From: Metabacillus flavus
GTDB lineage: Bacteria > Bacillota > Bacilli > Bacillales > Bacillaceae
DNA length: 64,000 nt
NCBI RefSeq assembly: GCF_018283675.1
Contig: NZ_JAGVRK010000001.1
Location: 2,356,001 to 2,420,000, forward strand
Direction of reading: 5' to 3'
Shown: piece by piece, positions 25,033 through 34,548 of the stretch
How the letters are laid out: every line of letters starts with the position of its first letter
Numbering within the stretch: the first letter of the stretch is position 1
Position numbers and translations under genes: made by a program
Notes under the pieces: model-generated
Databases searched by the model: none
Told to the model about the DNA's origin: nothing
What the model saw: the letters and a program-made list of their open reading frames with translations, nothing else

Positions 25033-26520
25033 GTGAATACAGAACAAAATCCAAAAGCCGTAATTGTTATTTTTGGAGCGACGGGGGACTTGGCTAAACG
25101 CAAGCTTTATCCATCGATATACCGTCTTCTTCAAAACAATCGAATCGGTAAAGACTTTGCCGTTGTTGGGGTAGGACGCCGGCCTTGGTCCAACGAAGAG
25201 TTCCGTAAAAATGTGAACACTTCTATTGAAAATAATGTACCGGAGCATGAAGAAATGGACGAGTTTCTTTCTCATTTCCACTACCATCCTTTTGATGTGA
25301 CAAACCCCGGTTCCTATAAAGAATTAAAGGGGCTGCTTGAGGAGCTTGATCATACATACGAAATTCCAGGCAACCGGATGTTTTACATGGCAATGGCGCC
25401 TGAATTCTTTGGAACGATTGCCATTAACCTTAAAAACGAAGGACTGACTTCCACTGAAGGCTGGAGCCGCTTAGTGATTGAAAAGCCATTCGGAACCGAT
25501 TTGCCAAGTGCTCAAAAATTAAACGATGAAATCCGAGCCGCGTTTTCAGAGGATCAGATTTTCCGGATCGATCATTACCTCGGGAAAGCGATGGTCCAAA
25601 ACATAGAAGTGATCCGATTTGCAAATGCAATCTTTGAACCTCTGTGGAACAACCGCTATATCGCCAATATCCAAATCACATCAAGCGAATGGCTTGGAGT
25701 CGAAGACCGCGGCCGCTATTATGAGTCTTCAGGTGCTCTTAAAGATATGGTTCAAAATCATATCCTTCAGGTTGTTGCCCTTCTTGCCATGGAACCGCCG
25801 ATTAAATTGACGGATGAAGAAATCCGCAGTGAAAAAGTGAAAGTGCTGCGTGCCCTTCGTCCGCTTAAGGAAAACGAAGTATCTGACTACTTTGTGCGCG
25901 GACAGTATGGAAAAGGCAGCATCCGGAATGAGGATGTTCCCGGCTATCGCGAGGAAAGCAATGTGGATCCGAATTCAAATACGGAAACCTTCGTAGCAGG
26001 AAAACTGACAATTGATAATTTCCGCTGGGCGGGAACACCGATTTATATCCGGACGGGAAAACGGATGCCGGCAAAATCAACTAAAATTGTTGTGCAGTTT
26101 AAAGATATTCCAATGAATCTTTATTACAACAACGGTCATAACATGCATCCGAACCTTCTTGTAATTAACATTCAGCCTGATGAAGGTATTACACTTCACC
26201 TGAATGCGAAAAAGACAGGAGACGGTTCCTATGCAAGACCGATTAAGCTTGACTATTGCAACAATTGCATTGACGGAATTAACACCCCGGAGGCTTATGA
26301 AAAGTTAATTGATGATTGTCTTCGCGGTGATGCAACCAACTTTACGCACTGGGATGAAGTCGCCCTGACTTGGAGCTACGTTGACACCATTGCAAAGGCT
26401 TGGTCGAGTGTAGCTGCAGAATTTCCGAATTATGCTTCCGGTACAATGGGACCAGATGCTTCAGATGATCTTTTGGCAAAAGACGGCTATCACTGGTGGC
26501 CGGTAACAGACACGGAATAA
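25033..26520 (+). CDS. zwf: Glucose-6-phosphate dehydrogenase
   Basis: 495 residues from a GTG at 25033 with AGTGAGGT 7 nt upstream; an in-frame ATG at 25012 lies before that site and gives an N-terminal extension not seen in B. subtilis Zwf. Motifs: GATGDLAKRKLYP (NADP binding), RIDHYLGK (active-site His and Lys), and ENRGRYYESSGALKDMVQNH-like dimer/active region. It oxidises glucose-6-phosphate to 6-phosphogluconolactone, producing NADPH, the entry step of the oxidative pentose phosphate pathway; gndA for the later step is 2.6 kb downstream on the other strand. A small GC hairpin follows the stop. Confidence 0.95.
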   Translation: MNTEQNPKAVIVIFGATGDLAKRKLYPSIYRLLQNNRIGKDFAVVGVGRRPWSNEEFRKNVNTSIENNVPEHEEMDEFLSHFHYHPFDVTNPGSYKELKGLLEELDHTYEIPGNRMFYMAMAPEFFGTIAINLKNEGLTSTEGWSRLVIEKPFGTDLPSAQKLNDEIRAAFSEDQIFRIDHYLGKAMVQNIEVIRFANAIFEPLWNNRYIANIQITSSEWLGVEDRGRYYESSGALKDMVQNHILQVVALLAMEPPIKLTDEEIRSEKVKVLRALRPLKENEVSDYFVRGQYGKGSIRNEDVPGYREESNVDPNSNTETFVAGKLTIDNFRWAGTPIYIRTGKRMPAKSTKIVVQFKDIPMNLYYNNGHNMHPNLLVINIQPDEGITLHLNAKKTGDGSYARPIKLDYCNNCIDGINTPEAYEKLIDDCLRGDATNFTHWDEVALTWSYVDTIAKAWSSVAAEFPNYASGTMGPDASDDLLAKDGYHWWPVTDTE

Positions 26521-26530
26521 TGTACCTGAG

Positions 26531-26552
26531 CGCCCTGCCTTGCAGGGCGTTT
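26531..26552 (+). terminator. Hairpin after zwf
   Basis: CGCCCTGC-CTT-GCAGGGCG perfect 8-bp stem followed by TTTAT. The T-run is short, so partial read-through into the cyclase gene is plausible. Confidence 0.6.
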
Positions 26553-26577
26553 ATCCAATACATAAGGGGAATTACTT

Positions 26578-27201
26578 ATGAAGATGTACGATGTATCCGC
26601 ACCGATTTTTGAAGGAATGCCTGTTTACAAAAATAAAGAAGAAAAGCAGCCTGTTTTAAACACGGCAACGAACGGATATGTAACAGAAACACGCATCGCA
26701 ATGGATTTGCATACCGGTACACATGTCGACTCCCCTCTTCACATGATTGTTGAAGGAGACACAATGGAATCGATCTCTTTGGACGATCTTGTCGGAGAAG
26801 CAAAGGTTTTTGATTTAACACATGTCGAAGACCGGATCCGCAAAGAGGATATCGAAAAATTTGATATTCAAAAGGGGGATTTCGTTCTTTTCAAAACGAA
26901 AAACTCTCTTGAGGATGAATTCAACTTTGAATTTATTTTCGTAGCTGAATGTGCAGCGAAGCATTTAAGCGAAATCGGTATCAGAGGAGTAGGAATTGAT
27001 GCACTTGGCGTTGAGAGAAGCCAGGAAGGCCATCCTACACACAAAACGCTATTCAAGCATGACGTCATTATTATTGAAGGCCTCCGCTTGAAGGAAGTCA
27101 GCGAAGGAAGCTATTTTATGGTGGCAGCGCCCCTGAAGATAGTAGGAAAAGACGCAGCGCCGGCCAGAATTCTATTGTTTGAAGGATTAAAAGCAGAATA
27201 A
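26578..27201 (+). CDS. Cyclase / kynurenine formamidase-like metal hydrolase
   Basis: 207 residues of the putative cyclase family (KynB fold). The defining metal-binding motif HTGTHVDSPLH is at residues ~43-53, with an upstream DVSAPIFEGMPVY start typical of the family and a second half GVERSQEGHPTHKTLF that supplies His ligands. Family members hydrolyse N-formylkynurenine, isatin or related amides/lactones; no tryptophan-catabolic genes lie nearby, so I do not assign kynB. AAGGGGAA precedes the ATG. Located 58 nt after zwf with only a modest hairpin between; could be co-expressed with it. Confidence 0.8.
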   Translation: MKMYDVSAPIFEGMPVYKNKEEKQPVLNTATNGYVTETRIAMDLHTGTHVDSPLHMIVEGDTMESISLDDLVGEAKVFDLTHVEDRIRKEDIEKFDIQKGDFVLFKTKNSLEDEFNFEFIFVAECAAKHLSEIGIRGVGIDALGVERSQEGHPTHKTLFKHDVIIIEGLRLKEVSEGSYFMVAAPLKIVGKDAAPARILLFEGLKAE

Positions 27202-27205
27202 CTGA

Positions 27206-27240
27206 TAAAAGGCTGCCGGACATGTCCGTCAGCCTTTTTC
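27206..27240. terminator. Bidirectional terminator
   Basis: Nested stem AAAAGGCTG ... CAGCCTTTTT around the palindrome CGGACATGTCCG, between the convergent cyclase and gdh genes. Confidence 0.85.
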
Positions 27241-27290
27241 TATATCATCTTCATACGAAAAAACACGCCCCTCTCAGAGCGTGATTGCTA

Positions 27291-28094
<804 letters not shown>

Positions 28095-28952
28095 TCATCG
28101 TTTTGTATACCCGAGGAGAACGCCTCCTGCGATAATGAGCAGGCATCCGATGATCACGAATATGACTTGTTTTTTCGCTGATTTCTCCTGCAATAAGAAC
28201 AGGCCGCCAAGTGTTGATATAACAATACCTGTTTGTGACAGGGAAAAGCTTGTGGCTACTCCTATTAACGGGAGTGACAGGAGCAAGCCCAGGTTACCTG
28301 CAGACCACCAAATTCCCGTCAGAATATTCCTTACTGCATATTTGTTAAACGGCTTGCTTTTTATGGTAAGGACCAGGGCTCCTGCGACCATACCGATTCC
28401 TTGCGGCAGGATGGCTGACCATCCGTCAATTTGAAATTGCCGGATAATAACGACGTAGCCAATATATCCAAGTGAGGAAACAAGTAAAATGAGCATTCCT
28501 TTTTTAAAATGCTTTTTGTCTTCAGCATTTTCTGCTTTTTGGCCGATAGAAGTAAGAACCACTCCAATAATAATAGATGCTACAGCAATGGAACCAAGAA
28601 TAATGGCTGATTTTGTATCCCATTCTTTAAAGAGCAATACCCCGAAAAGGGTTGTACCCATTAACTGCAGACCCGTAGAAATGGGCACCGTTTTGGCAAC
28701 CCCTATGTACTTGACGCTGGACAGCTGACCGAATTGTCCAATGGCCCATAAAACACCTGAAACAATTCCAATTCCCCAGGCTAAACCGGTGATATCCGGA
28801 AAGGTAAAAAAATAGGTAACGATGGCAAACAGCAGTGCGCCAATTGTAATTCCAAGCGTTTGGCTCTTAGCATCCCCGCCCAGTTTTACACTGATTAATA
28901 CTAAGCTTCCCCACGTAATTGCCGGGATTAATGCTAATAAAATTCCTATCAT
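28095..28952 (-). CDS. glcU: Glucose uptake protein GlcU
   Basis: 285 residues with ten hydrophobic helices and the GRP/DMT transporter pattern (ALIPAITWGSLVLISVKLGG at the N terminus; internal repeat halves). Glucose/H+ symporters of this type lie upstream of gdh in Bacillus. Start ATG with TTAGGAG. The last helix is followed by a short basic tail (GYTKR). Together with gdh it takes up and oxidises free glucose independently of the PTS. Confidence 0.9.
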   Translation of the reverse strand: MIGILLALIPAITWGSLVLISVKLGGDAKSQTLGITIGALLFAIVTYFFTFPDITGLAWGIGIVSGVLWAIGQFGQLSSVKYIGVAKTVPISTGLQLMGTTLFGVLLFKEWDTKSAIILGSIAVASIIIGVVLTSIGQKAENAEDKKHFKKGMLILLVSSLGYIGYVVIIRQFQIDGWSAILPQGIGMVAGALVLTIKSKPFNKYAVRNILTGIWWSAGNLGLLLSLPLIGVATSFSLSQTGIVISTLGGLFLLQEKSAKKQVIFVIIGCLLIIAGGVLLGYTKR

Positions 28953-29110
28953 GATGATCGACTCCTAATATGGCTAAATCTATTGACTGGTTGGTGTTCT
29001 CTTATACTTCCTCAATTCGTGAAACTTCAAACATTCATAAAGACATGAATGAAATTTTTTTTACGGTCCTTGATGAAATGAACGAGCTCCAGATGATTCT
29101 TAACAAGCTA

Positions 29111-29145
29111 AAAAATAAGGCCTGGCTTTATTAATAAGCCAGACC
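29111..29145 (-). terminator. Terminator after gndA
   Basis: GGTCTGGCTT / AAGCCAGGCC stem (10 bp, one G-U) with an ATTAATA loop, followed on the reverse strand by TTATTTTTT. Confidence 0.85.
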
Positions 29146-29157
29146 CATCAAATAAAC

Positions 29158-30570
29158 TTATTTAGTCATCCATTCTGTGTGGAAAATTCCTTCTTTATCT
29201 GTTCGCTGATACGTGTGAGCACCGAAATAGTCTCGCTGTGCCTGAATCAGATTTGCCGGCAAAACTTCTGTGCGATAGCTGTCGAAGTAAGCAAGTGCGC
29301 TTGAGAAACCTGGCACAGCTACCCCGCGTTCAATCGCCACAGAAAGAGTTTTCCTTAATGAAACCTGATATTTTTGAACAATTTCTTTGAAATATGGGTC
29401 AAGAAGCAGGTTTGAAAGATTAGCATCTCTGTCAAACGCTTCCTTGATTTGCTGAAGGAATGCTGCACGGATGATGCATCCCCCTCTAAAAATCATCGCA
29501 ATTTCACCATATTTAAGGTCCCAGCTGTATTCCTCTGAAGCAGCTTTCATTTGCGCGAAGCCTTGGGCGTAAGAGCAGATTTTACTCATGAACAGCGCCT
29601 GGCGGACCGCTTCAATCAGTTCTTGCTTATCTCCTGTGTAAGAACCCGCTTCAGGTCCTGACAATACTTTGCTTGCCTTCACACGTTCGTCCTTCATGGC
29701 TGAAATAAAGCGTGAGAAGACGGACTCTGTGATGATTGGCAGAGGTACACCAAGGTCTAATGCATTGCTGCTCGTCCATTTTCCTGTACCTTTTTGTCCA
29801 GCAGTATCCAAAATAACATCCACTAGCGGTTTGCCTGTTTCGTCATCTTTTTTTGTAAAGATATCAGCTGTAATTTCGATCAGGTAGCTGTCAAGCTCTC
29901 CTTTGTTCCACTCCGCAAATACTTCATGGAATTCCTCAGCAGAAAGTCCAAGTACATTTTTCAATAGAAAATAGGCCTCTGAAATGAGCTGCATGTCCCC
30001 GTATTCTATTCCGTTGTGGACCATTTTTACGTAATGGCCCGCGCCATCCGGACCGATATAGGTTGTACAAGCCTCACCATCTACTTTGGCTGAAATAGCT
30101 TCAAGAATTGGCTTTACGAGGTCGTGTGCTTCTTTTTGTCCTCCGGGCATGATGGAAGGTCCTTTTAACGCGCCTTCTTCACCGCCTGATACACCTGTTC
30201 CGATAAAGTGAATTCCGCTCTCCGCAAGCTCTGCATTTCTGCGCTGTGTATCTTTAAAGAATGTGTTTCCTCCGTCAATAAGGATGTCGCCTTTATCCAA
30301 ATATGGGAGAAGCGTTTCAATTGTTGCATCCGTTGCAGGTCCTGCTTTCACCATTAATAATATTTTTCTTGGAGTTTCCAGTGATTGTACAAACTCCTCA
30401 ATGCTGTATGTACCTTTTACATTCTTGCCTTTGGATTCTGTAAGGAAATCCTCTGTCTTATCAGAAGAACGGTTGTAAACGGATACTGAATACCCGCGGC
30501 TCTCAATATTCAAAGCTAGGTTCTTACCCATGACGGCAAGACCAATCACACCAATTTGCTGTTTTGACAT
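29158..30570 (-). CDS. gndA: 6-phosphogluconate dehydrogenase, NADP-dependent
   Basis: 470 residues from the ATG at 30570 (AAAGGACG upstream; an extension to 30612 lacks a ribosome-binding site). [12 protein letters not shown] (Rossmann), catalytic GVSGGEEGA and [12 protein letters not shown] with Lys/His/Asn of the 6PGDH signature, and QKGTGKWT. Length and sequence match B. subtilis GndA (yqjI) rather than the shorter GntZ type. It converts 6-phosphogluconate to ribulose-5-phosphate and CO2 with NADPH formation. In the B. subtilis order it is next to zwf; here the cyclase, gdh and glcU separate them. Confidence 0.95.
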   Translation of the reverse strand: MSKQQIGVIGLAVMGKNLALNIESRGYSVSVYNRSSDKTEDFLTESKGKNVKGTYSIEEFVQSLETPRKILLMVKAGPATDATIETLLPYLDKGDILIDGGNTFFKDTQRRNAELAESGIHFIGTGVSGGEEGALKGPSIMPGGQKEAHDLVKPILEAISAKVDGEACTTYIGPDGAGHYVKMVHNGIEYGDMQLISEAYFLLKNVLGLSAEEFHEVFAEWNKGELDSYLIEITADIFTKKDDETGKPLVDVILDTAGQKGTGKWTSSNALDLGVPLPIITESVFSRFISAMKDERVKASKVLSGPEAGSYTGDKQELIEAVRQALFMSKICSYAQGFAQMKAASEEYSWDLKYGEIAMIFRGGCIIRAAFLQQIKEAFDRDANLSNLLLDPYFKEIVQKYQVSLRKTLSVAIERGVAVPGFSSALAYFDSYRTEVLPANLIQAQRDYFGAHTYQRTDKEGIFHTEWMTK

Positions 30571-30663
30571 GTCAAAACGTCCTTTCCTGTACGTTTGGTT
30601 CACTACAATCATGAAAATATCACACTTGCTCCTCTGCTTTCAAGCGAAGCGACCTGAAACGCC

Positions 30664-31914
30664 CTATTCCTTAGAATCTCTCAGAAAATCTTTGTTGAAG
30701 CTCGTTCCGCTCGTGTTGTCCTCATCGAACCTTCCAGTCAATCCCCGTTTAATCGTATTCCTTCCAAATTTCCCGTTAATTTGATCAAGTACATTCCAAA
30801 GCGGCTCATCCTTCGCATCCTCCTGGTAGGAAAACAAATCGAGCTGTTTGACGGCTTCCTCTTTCTCAAGCAGATCCATTCCGGTTATGCCAAGAAGCCG
30901 GATTGGTTCTCCTGTCCAGTGCTTGTAAAAAATCCGCTTTGCTTCTTCTTCAATACCGGATGCTCCGGCAATCGGATTTTCAAGCTTTGCCGTTCTTGTG
31001 AAGGTCTGGCGGTTTCCATACCGGATCATAACGGATAATCTTGAGGCCAGAACATTTTTCCGGTTCATTCTTCTGCTTACCGACTCAGCAAGCTTCGAAA
31101 TCAGTTTATCCAGTTCCCTCGGATTTGATGAATCTTTAGGAAGCGTAGAAGAATTTCCAATGCTTTTAAAATCGTAAATGGACTCCGGATCAACAGGCCG
31201 GTCATCTGTCCCGGAGGCTCTTTTTTTCAGCCGCTCCCCATTGATTCCAAGCAGTTCTTTAAGCCTTCCATCCTCTGCCTGTACAAGATCATGGATTGTG
31301 TGAATGCCGATTCCTTTCAGCTTTTCTCCCGTCTTTTCTCCCACTCCATGCATTTCTTCAACGGGTAGAGGCCATAAAAACTGATTCAGTTCGCGCTTGC
31401 GAAGCACCGTAATACCAAGCGGTTTTTTCATATTGGATGCCATCTTAGCCAGGAACTTATTTGGAGCAATCCCTATACTGGAAGGGAGCATAAGTTCTTC
31501 AAGCAGCCTTGATTGAAGCGACTTGGCTATATCAATAGGGTTTTCACCATTGGTATAATCGGTGATATCCATATAGCCTTCATCGATGCTCACAGGCTCG
31601 ACTAAAGGAGTATACTCTCTCAGAACATCAAACATCGCTTTAGAGGACTGGCGGTAGCGGTCGAAGTTCGGTTTCCTGACAATAAGATCCGGACATAATC
31701 TTCTAGCCTGCCATAGCTGCATCGTAGTTTTCACCCCATATTTTCTTGCTTCATAGGAGCAGGTCACAATGATTCCCTTCCGTTCTTCTGCGTTCCCGGC
31801 AATCGCCACCGGCTTTCCTTTCAGCTCGGGATCGTAGGCCATTTCAACCGAGGCATAAAAGCTATTCATATCGATGTGAAAAATGATGCGTCCTTTTTTC
31901 ACTTCTTCCTGCAT
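30664..31914 (-). CDS. dinB: DNA polymerase IV (DinB/YqjH)
   Basis: 416 residues from the ATG at 31914, about 9 nt after AGGGA; the in-frame GTG three codons upstream overlaps that site. Y-family motifs: FHIDMNSFYASVE at the N terminus, EPVSIDEGYMDIT around residue 100 (catalytic Asp-Glu), the helix-hairpin-helix GVGEKTGEKLKGIGI, and a C-terminal QLDLF beta-clamp motif. Error-prone lesion bypass polymerase. Matches B. subtilis yqjH (polY1) next to gndA. Unlike the polymerase at 3662-4918 I see no LexA box at its start, consistent with the non-SOS control reported for polY1. Confidence 0.93.
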   Translation of the reverse strand: MQEEVKKGRIIFHIDMNSFYASVEMAYDPELKGKPVAIAGNAEERKGIIVTCSYEARKYGVKTTMQLWQARRLCPDLIVRKPNFDRYRQSSKAMFDVLREYTPLVEPVSIDEGYMDITDYTNGENPIDIAKSLQSRLLEELMLPSSIGIAPNKFLAKMASNMKKPLGITVLRKRELNQFLWPLPVEEMHGVGEKTGEKLKGIGIHTIHDLVQAEDGRLKELLGINGERLKKRASGTDDRPVDPESIYDFKSIGNSSTLPKDSSNPRELDKLISKLAESVSRRMNRKNVLASRLSVMIRYGNRQTFTRTAKLENPIAGASGIEEEAKRIFYKHWTGEPIRLLGITGMDLLEKEEAVKQLDLFSYQEDAKDEPLWNVLDQINGKFGRNTIKRGLTGRFDEDNTSGTSFNKDFLRDSKE

Positions 31915-32054
31915 TCCGTTCACTTCCCTAGTAAGGTCCTGCCTCTATTTTATCACATTTCATTTTTTTCTCTTTCAAGCCTGCTTAAAAAAGGAACGGA
32001 GTGGAAAGAATAGAATAATTGAGTGAAAGATGTTTATGATGGAGGATATCAATC

Positions 32055-32492
32055 ATGATGCGCCTGATGACTTTATTGATCATTTCCATGCTCTTCCTGT
32101 ATGGCTGCTCTGTGTCTTCTAAGCCTGCTACATACGGGGAAGAAGCTGCAAACTTTGCATACGAATTGTCAGCAACGTCTGAACAGATCTCGACTCTATT
32201 CTATGATGCAGCTGATAGTGAAACGGCCAGAACTGAGCTTGAAACGATTCTGATCAGTATGAAAAATCAAATCACAGCCTTTAATAAGACTCAGGCACCT
32301 GAGCAGATGTCGGAGTGGCACCGGGAACTTGTGGAACAGAATCGGCATGCCTTGCAAAACATTGATGATTACTTAACTGCCATTGAGAATAACACCTACA
32401 CTGATAATCTGAAAACCGATCCCGGATTGCCGCGGCAGGTAAATGTTATCCAAAGTATTGCTAAAAACATCGAGAATGATGAGAAGAAATAA
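32055..32492 (+). CDS. Putative lipoprotein (DUF6376-like)
   Basis: 145 residues. A type II signal peptide is evident: MMRLMTLLIISMLFLYGCS, with lipobox LYGC and cysteine at position 18. The mature part is helical and acidic, with coiled-coil tendency, similar to small Bacillus lipoproteins of the DUF6376 group, function unknown. GGAGG 8 nt before the ATG. Monocistronic, ended by a clean hairpin shared with the convergent CheW gene. Confidence 0.8.
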   Translation: MMRLMTLLIISMLFLYGCSVSSKPATYGEEAANFAYELSATSEQISTLFYDAADSETARTELETILISMKNQITAFNKTQAPEQMSEWHRELVEQNRHALQNIDDYLTAIENNTYTDNLKTDPGLPRQVNVIQSIAKNIENDEKK

Positions 32493-32507
32493 GTCCATCA
32501 CAAATGC

Positions 32508-32537
32508 AAAAAGCATCCGATTAAATGGATGCTTTTT
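32508..32537. terminator. Bidirectional terminator
   Basis: AAAAAGCATCC / GGATGCTTTTT, a perfect 11-bp stem with an 8-nt loop; it overlaps the last codons of the CheW-like gene. Confidence 0.9.
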
Positions 32538-33003
32538 CGTTTTCTTCATTATTGATATTGTGTATTTCAGCCTTTATTTCATCCAGTGCCTCCAATGTTC
32601 CGATGAAGGAAGCTGGGTTAACCAGTGTAATCAGCCTGCTGTCCTTCATGGCGATGGATGAGAACCATTTTGATGAGGCTCCTGCTCCGATTGGCAGCGG
32701 TTTGAGCTGTTCTTCTTCAAGTTCAAGTATTTCCTTCGCTTCGTTCACGAGCAAACCTGCTGTTAGATCATCCGTTTGAACCGTTATTACCTTCGCCTGC
32801 TCCAGCTCATTGTTTTCTATTTTGGTGAATAAGAAAGAAACGTCGATGACTGGGACCAATTCGCCTCTTATCGGCATAACACCCTTTACATAGTCCGGCA
32901 GATTGGGGATTGGTTTGAGATCCAGAACTTTTTCGATTGAAACTACATGCTCGATCGAAATCCCGAAATCCTCTTCTTGAGTTTGAAAAATGACCGCCTT
33001 CAT
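32521..33003 (-). CDS. Orphan CheW-domain protein
   Basis: 160 residues comprising one CheW domain: IEHVVSIEKVLDLKPIPNLPDYVKGVMPIRGELVPVIDV is the classic CheW beta-barrel core, followed by LLVNEAKEILEL and a tail of ~25 acidic residues. CheW couples chemoreceptors to CheA. No cheA, receptor or flagellar gene is nearby, so it is an additional scaffold or regulator. Its start region overlaps, on the opposite strand, the start of the hypothetical gene at 32990. Confidence 0.85.
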   Translation of the reverse strand: MKAVIFQTQEEDFGISIEHVVSIEKVLDLKPIPNLPDYVKGVMPIRGELVPVIDVSFLFTKIENNELEQAKVITVQTDDLTAGLLVNEAKEILELEEEQLKPLPIGAGASSKWFSSIAMKDSRLITLVNPASFIGTLEALDEIKAEIHNINNEENEKASI

Positions 33004-33361
33004 AATTGACCATGCTCCTTCCGATATCCATCTTATCTATCATACTATGGATTGGCTGTCTGGAAAAGCCTTCCTGATATTTTTTCCTGTTTCAAGAGAG
33101 GAACAGCTTTTTATCGTTCAGGCCCTTACTGATCTTTTATATGAGTTTTATTTGAGATTGAACAGGCAATGGCTCGGATCAAGCAAGTGGAAATATAGAA
33201 CACTCGCTGCGTTCGATCCGGAGTTCACGAGTGATTTCATGGAGGCGCTGGATCGTTTTTATGAGAAGAGGGAAACCGGAAAGCTCGTCCAAATAGCCGA
33301 CAGGATATTGAAGCCTTTTGGCGGAAGGCTGTTTGATGGTTTTTCACTTGGAAAAGACTAA
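32990..33361 (+). CDS. Hypothetical protein overlapping the CheW start
   Basis: Up to 123 residues. The C-terminal two thirds (from about Met20, base 33047) looks protein-like, with an amphipathic helical pattern (REEQLFIVQALTDLLYEFYL; FMEALDRFYEKRETGKLVQI) and an ending followed by a terminator. No family recognised. Neither candidate start (32990 or 33047) has a Shine-Dalgarno, and the longer version would overlap the divergent cheW gene by 14 nt. Codon content and the downstream terminator favour a real gene; start is unresolved. Confidence 0.5.
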   Translation: MTAFIIDHAPSDIHLIYHTMDWLSGKAFLIFFPVSREEQLFIVQALTDLLYEFYLRLNRQWLGSSKWKYRTLAAFDPEFTSDFMEALDRFYEKRETGKLVQIADRILKPFGGRLFDGFSLGKD

Positions 33362-33402
33362 AAAAAGCAGGGCCATCTCTAATCGGGACGGCACTGCTTT
33401 TA
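33361..33402. terminator. Bidirectional terminator
   Basis: AAAAGCAG ... CTGCTTTT outer stem with an inner GGC(C)ATC / GACGGC pairing, between the hypothetical gene and the M20 peptidase gene. Confidence 0.75.
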
Positions 33403-33404
33403 TA

Positions 33405-34523
33405 TCATTTTGCTGCTTCTTCGATAACGGCAACAACCATTTCGGCTGTTTTGACCAGCTCTTCGATTGGCATCTTTTCGTTCGTTGTGTGAATATCTTC
33501 ATAGCCTACAGCAAGATTGACGGTCGGAATTCCATTGCCTGCAATAACGTTCGCATCACTTCCGCCTCCGCTTGTCAGCAGACGGCTTTCACGGCCGATG
33601 GCAGCTGCGGCACGTTTCGCTATTTCAACAACGTGATCGCCTTCCCCGAATTTAAAGCCCGGGTACATAACCTGAATGTCTACTTCCGCTTGCCCGCCAA
33701 GTTCTTTTGCCGCTTCTTCAAACGCTCGTTTCATTTTTTCTACTTGGGCTTCCATTTTTTCAGGCACTAAAGATCTTGCTTCTGCCAGAATGTCGACATG
33801 GTCGCAGACGATATTCGTTTGAGTGCCTCCTTCAAAGCGTCCGATGTTAGCCGTTGTCTCTTCATCCAGGCGGCCGAGCGGCATTTTAGAAATGGCCTTG
33901 GCAGCAATCGTAATCGCAGAAACACCCTTTTCAGGCGCTACTCCAGCATGAGCTGTTTTGCCTTTAATTACGGCTTTTACCTTCGCCTGAGTAGGAGCGG
34001 CAACAATGATGTCCCCTACTTTCCCGTCACTGTCCAATGCATATCCGAATTTTGCTGTCATCAGCTTAGGATCAAGGGCTTTTGCTCCGACAAGACCGGA
34101 CTCTTCTCCGGCAGTAATAACAAATTCAATTTTGCCGTGCGGAATTTCTTTTTCTTTTAAAATACGGATTGCTTCAAACATAGCAGCAAGCCCCGCTTTG
34201 TCATCTGCACCAAGAATCGTCGTACCATCCGTTACGATATAGCCGTCCTTGATTGATGGTTTAATGCCCTTGCCAGGTACAACGGTGTCCATGTGGGACG
34301 TAAAGTAAATGGGATCGAGTCCCTCTCTCGTTGCTTCCAGTGTGCAGATTAGATTGCCTGCACCATGGCCTGTTATGGCGGTGGTATCATCCTCAGTAAC
34401 GTGGAGTCCAAGGCTTGAGAATTTTTCTTTCAGCACTATCGCAATTTCTGATTCAAACTTTGTTTCGGAATCGATTTTAACCAATTCCAGAAATTCTTCT
34501 ACGATTCTGTCTTGATTTACCAT
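33405..34523 (-). CDS. yqjE: M20 tripeptidase-like peptidase YqjE
   Basis: 372 residues, the usual length of PepT-like M20B proteins. Zinc-site motifs: YFTSHMDTVVPG near residue 75, ILGADDKAG (bridging Asp) near 107, ITAGEESGLVGA (catalytic Glu) near 137, and SGGGSDAN then HTTNE at the C-terminal side. Cytosolic di- or tripeptidase activity is expected. It starts 25 nt after the acyl-CoA carboxylase gene on the same strand, as in the B. subtilis yqjC-yqjD-yqjE order. Confidence 0.88.
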   Translation of the reverse strand: MVNQDRIVEEFLELVKIDSETKFESEIAIVLKEKFSSLGLHVTEDDTTAITGHGAGNLICTLEATREGLDPIYFTSHMDTVVPGKGIKPSIKDGYIVTDGTTILGADDKAGLAAMFEAIRILKEKEIPHGKIEFVITAGEESGLVGAKALDPKLMTAKFGYALDSDGKVGDIIVAAPTQAKVKAVIKGKTAHAGVAPEKGVSAITIAAKAISKMPLGRLDEETTANIGRFEGGTQTNIVCDHVDILAEARSLVPEKMEAQVEKMKRAFEEAAKELGGQAEVDIQVMYPGFKFGEGDHVVEIAKRAAAAIGRESRLLTSGGGSDANVIAGNGIPTVNLAVGYEDIHTTNEKMPIEELVKTAEMVVAVIEEAAK

Positions 34524-34548
34524 GCTGGTCCCTCCGTTTTCATTTCAG

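Noticed and set aside
28930-28975. CATATTA resembling a sigma-G -10 element in front of glcU-gdh.
   Set aside because: It overlaps the Shine-Dalgarno, so transcription would start at or after the start codon region, and no matching -35 is present.
28970-29134. 54-codon forward open frame divergent from glcU, with a helical C-terminal half.
   Set aside because: No ribosome-binding site before any of its ATGs, its first codons lie in the glcU upstream region, and its end overlaps the gndA terminator stem.
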